A stretch of 39,984 nucleotides of DNA. Source: a virus. A program made the position numbers and the translations under genes. Under the pieces are notes generated by a model. That model did no database searches. It saw nothing but the letters and a program-made list of their open reading frames with translations, and was not told the DNA's origin. The stretch lies in IMG/VR virus record IMGVR_UViG_3300005939_000003, positions 1-39,984 of that record; one strand, given 5' to 3'. This document shows positions 38,683 to 39,984 of this stretch, in pieces (within the stretch, counting starts at the first letter, position 1; each line of letters opens with the position of its first letter).

Positions 38683-39492
38683 ATGACATGATTAACTGAT
38701 TTATTTAAGCCATTTGAGGTAAAACGAATGGTACAAACAACTTACAAAAACGATACAAAATGTATCTGTGTAGCATACTTTGATGCTAGAGATACTATGG
38801 ATCAATTAAACAATCTTATTGGTATAAACAACTGGCAAGACAAAATTACTACAGTTGCAGGAAAAACTGTATGTAGTATCTGAATTAGAGTAGATGGAGA
38901 ACGATTACGAAGATCTGATATGGGAGACACAAAGGAATGAAAAGAGAAGACTACATCATCATGAGCATTTAAAAGAGCAGGAGTAAAGCGAGGTATTGGT
39001 AAATTTACTTATGATATACCTAACCAATATCTAGATTACAAGAAAGTTTGAAATTACGGACATGCAGTATTTGGTTGAGAATCTTTGAAGAATCCTATTG
39101 ATCTATCAAATCATTGTAATGATAACTTCATGCAAGGTAAGGTTGATTTGCCTGAGAAGATCTATGATGTAGTACCAGTAACTACTGAGTTATTGCAATC
39201 AGCTAAAGACAAATTAGATCAAATTGCCAAAGGAAATATTGACAAATTAGAGGTATTTGCTATTTCAAAAGATCAGAAAGGTATCATCAATGAACTTATG
39301 GGTATTATACCTGAGTTTGCTATGACAAAACCTACATGTTATTGAGAAGCAGAGGATTATATAGCAAAGTTCAAAAAGCAGTTCAGAGGTAGTATAATCT
39401 CTGGAGAACATAAACCTGATGCTGATTATATTAAAAAAGTATTTGGGGATGTAGAATCAAAAAAGATTTTATCTGAGTTAAAGAAAAAATAA
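38683..39492 (+). CDS. Rad52-family single-strand annealing protein
   Basis: 269 residues. The N-terminal 130 residues match the Rad52/22 annealing core: C-V-A-Y-F-D-A-R-D-T-M-D-Q-L-N-N-L-I-G-I-N-N-W-Q-D (29-53), a beta region V-C-S-I-G-I-R-V-D-G-E, R-S-D-M-G-D-T-K-E-G-K-E-K, then S-S-G-A-F-K-R-A-G-V-K-R-G-I-G-K-F-T-Y-D (92-111). The C-terminal half is helical and unassigned. It should anneal complementary single strands in phage recombination or replication. No partner exonuclease is visible. GGN outnumbers UGA for glycine, 16 to 7. The start follows ATTTAAAAATCACACGT, not a Shine-Dalgarno. Confidence 0.88.
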
Positions 39493-39493
39493 G

Positions 39494-39943
39494 ATGATAA
39501 CAGTAATTATAATATTATTTGTACTTATAGCAGTATTATTCTGTGCGGTATTATGACTGATTGATAGACTAGAAAAATGAGAAGCAGATAATATAAAAAT
39601 TAGAAAAAATGCATCTGATTATGTATTAGATACAAATAATTCATTTAGAAAAGTTCAGGGAGATATGGAGCATTTCAAAAGTGAATTAGAGAGTCATGAA
39701 GAAGAAATAGAAGATCTTGCAGATGATACAGATAAATTCTTTTATTTCTATGCTATAAAATATTTGCTAGAAGAAACAAGACTAAAAATCGACTCAAACA
39801 GTACATTATATATTGTTATTGAAGGTAAGGAGATAGACGAAATAGAGATGACGATCGAGGTAGAATGAAAAAATATAGAATTATCAAAAGATTGATTAAC
39901 ATACCTTGTTAGTAGATTTTGAACAAGAAACCTAGAGAAATAA
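39494..39943 (+). CDS. Membrane-anchored coiled-coil protein crossing the circular junction
   Basis: 149 residues. One N-terminal membrane segment (I-T-V-I-I-I-L-F-V-L-I-A-V-L-F-C-A-V-L-G-L-I), then a helical stretch (F-R-K-V-Q-G-D-M-E-H-F-K-S-E-L-E-S-H-E-E-E-I-E-D-L-A) likely coiled coil, then a mixed C-terminal region. It starts one base after the Rad52 stop, and its end duplicates bases 1-39. Possibly co-expressed with the Rad52-like and Acb2-like genes on one transcript. Function unknown. Confidence 0.78.
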
Positions 39944-39984
39944 CCTTTTATATTAATTATATTAAAAAAAATGAACTCTACATG
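39905..39984. repeat. Terminal direct repeat marking the circular junction (copy 2)
   Basis: Identical to bases 1-80, including the first 14 bases of the Acb2-like gene. Joining the copies gives a 39,904-bp circle with uninterrupted reading frames. Confidence 0.9.

Noticed and set aside
1-39984. Many minus-strand open frames of 60-150 codons
   Set aside because: They lie opposite long plus-strand genes, have low-complexity translations and exist because UGA-rich glycine codons and AT bias open the complementary strand. No leader or start motif precedes them.

Overview
The window is one complete, circularly assembled phage genome of about 39.9 kb. Bases 1-80 recur exactly at 39905-39984, giving a unit length of 39,904 bp, and the last gene runs across the junction. 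The DNA is AT-rich and every protein gene lies on the + strand. Read with the standard code the genes shatter at UGA. Read with UGA as glycine (genetic code 25) they become long, densely packed, often overlapping frames that end only in TAA or TAG. The large terminase proves the assignment, because UGA sits at the glycines of its Walker A loop and of its G-G-T-P motif. Code 25 is known from Absconditabacteria (SR1) and Gracilibacteria, so the host is probably one of these candidate-phyla-radiation (CPR) bacteria.

Layout: 67-1078 holds an Acb2-like cyclic-nucleotide sponge (likely anti-CBASS) and an unknown membrane-anchored protein. 1079-1302 holds a structured RNA candidate and a tRNA with a CAU anticodon. 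1303-14947 is the packaging and head module: small and large terminase, portal, scaffold, N4-gp56-type major capsid protein, adaptor, and a tail-hub beta-propeller. 14959-21906 is a single 2,315-residue polyvalent virion protein with large-polyvalent-protein domains and an HELFH zinc-protease motif. 21915-32214 encodes small accessory proteins and a set of tail and adhesion proteins, including a 1,144-residue fibre that begins with a signal peptide. 32240-34053 ends in a holin and a papain-like peptidase carrying an S-layer-homology-like segment, which I take as the lysis module.

A 314-bp control region (34054-34367) with two terminators, a palindrome and a promoter/operator-like element separates late from early genes. 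34368-39943 is the early region: a small putative regulator, a membrane-anchored lytic-transglycosylase-like protein, many small unknown or zinc-ribbon proteins, a replication-organizer-like winged-helix protein and a Rad52-family single-strand annealing protein. I see no polymerase, primase, helicase, integrase or RNA polymerase, so the phage seems to lean on host replication and transcription.

Genes lack Shine-Dalgarno sequences. Instead many starts directly follow a conserved AAAACTACACA-type leader or an ATTATAAATCGT leader. Two promoter-like repeat families (TTGATT-16-TATAAG at 3877 and 22021; CTACTTGTATTAGTAG hairpins at 34302 and 38614) probably drive separate gene blocks.
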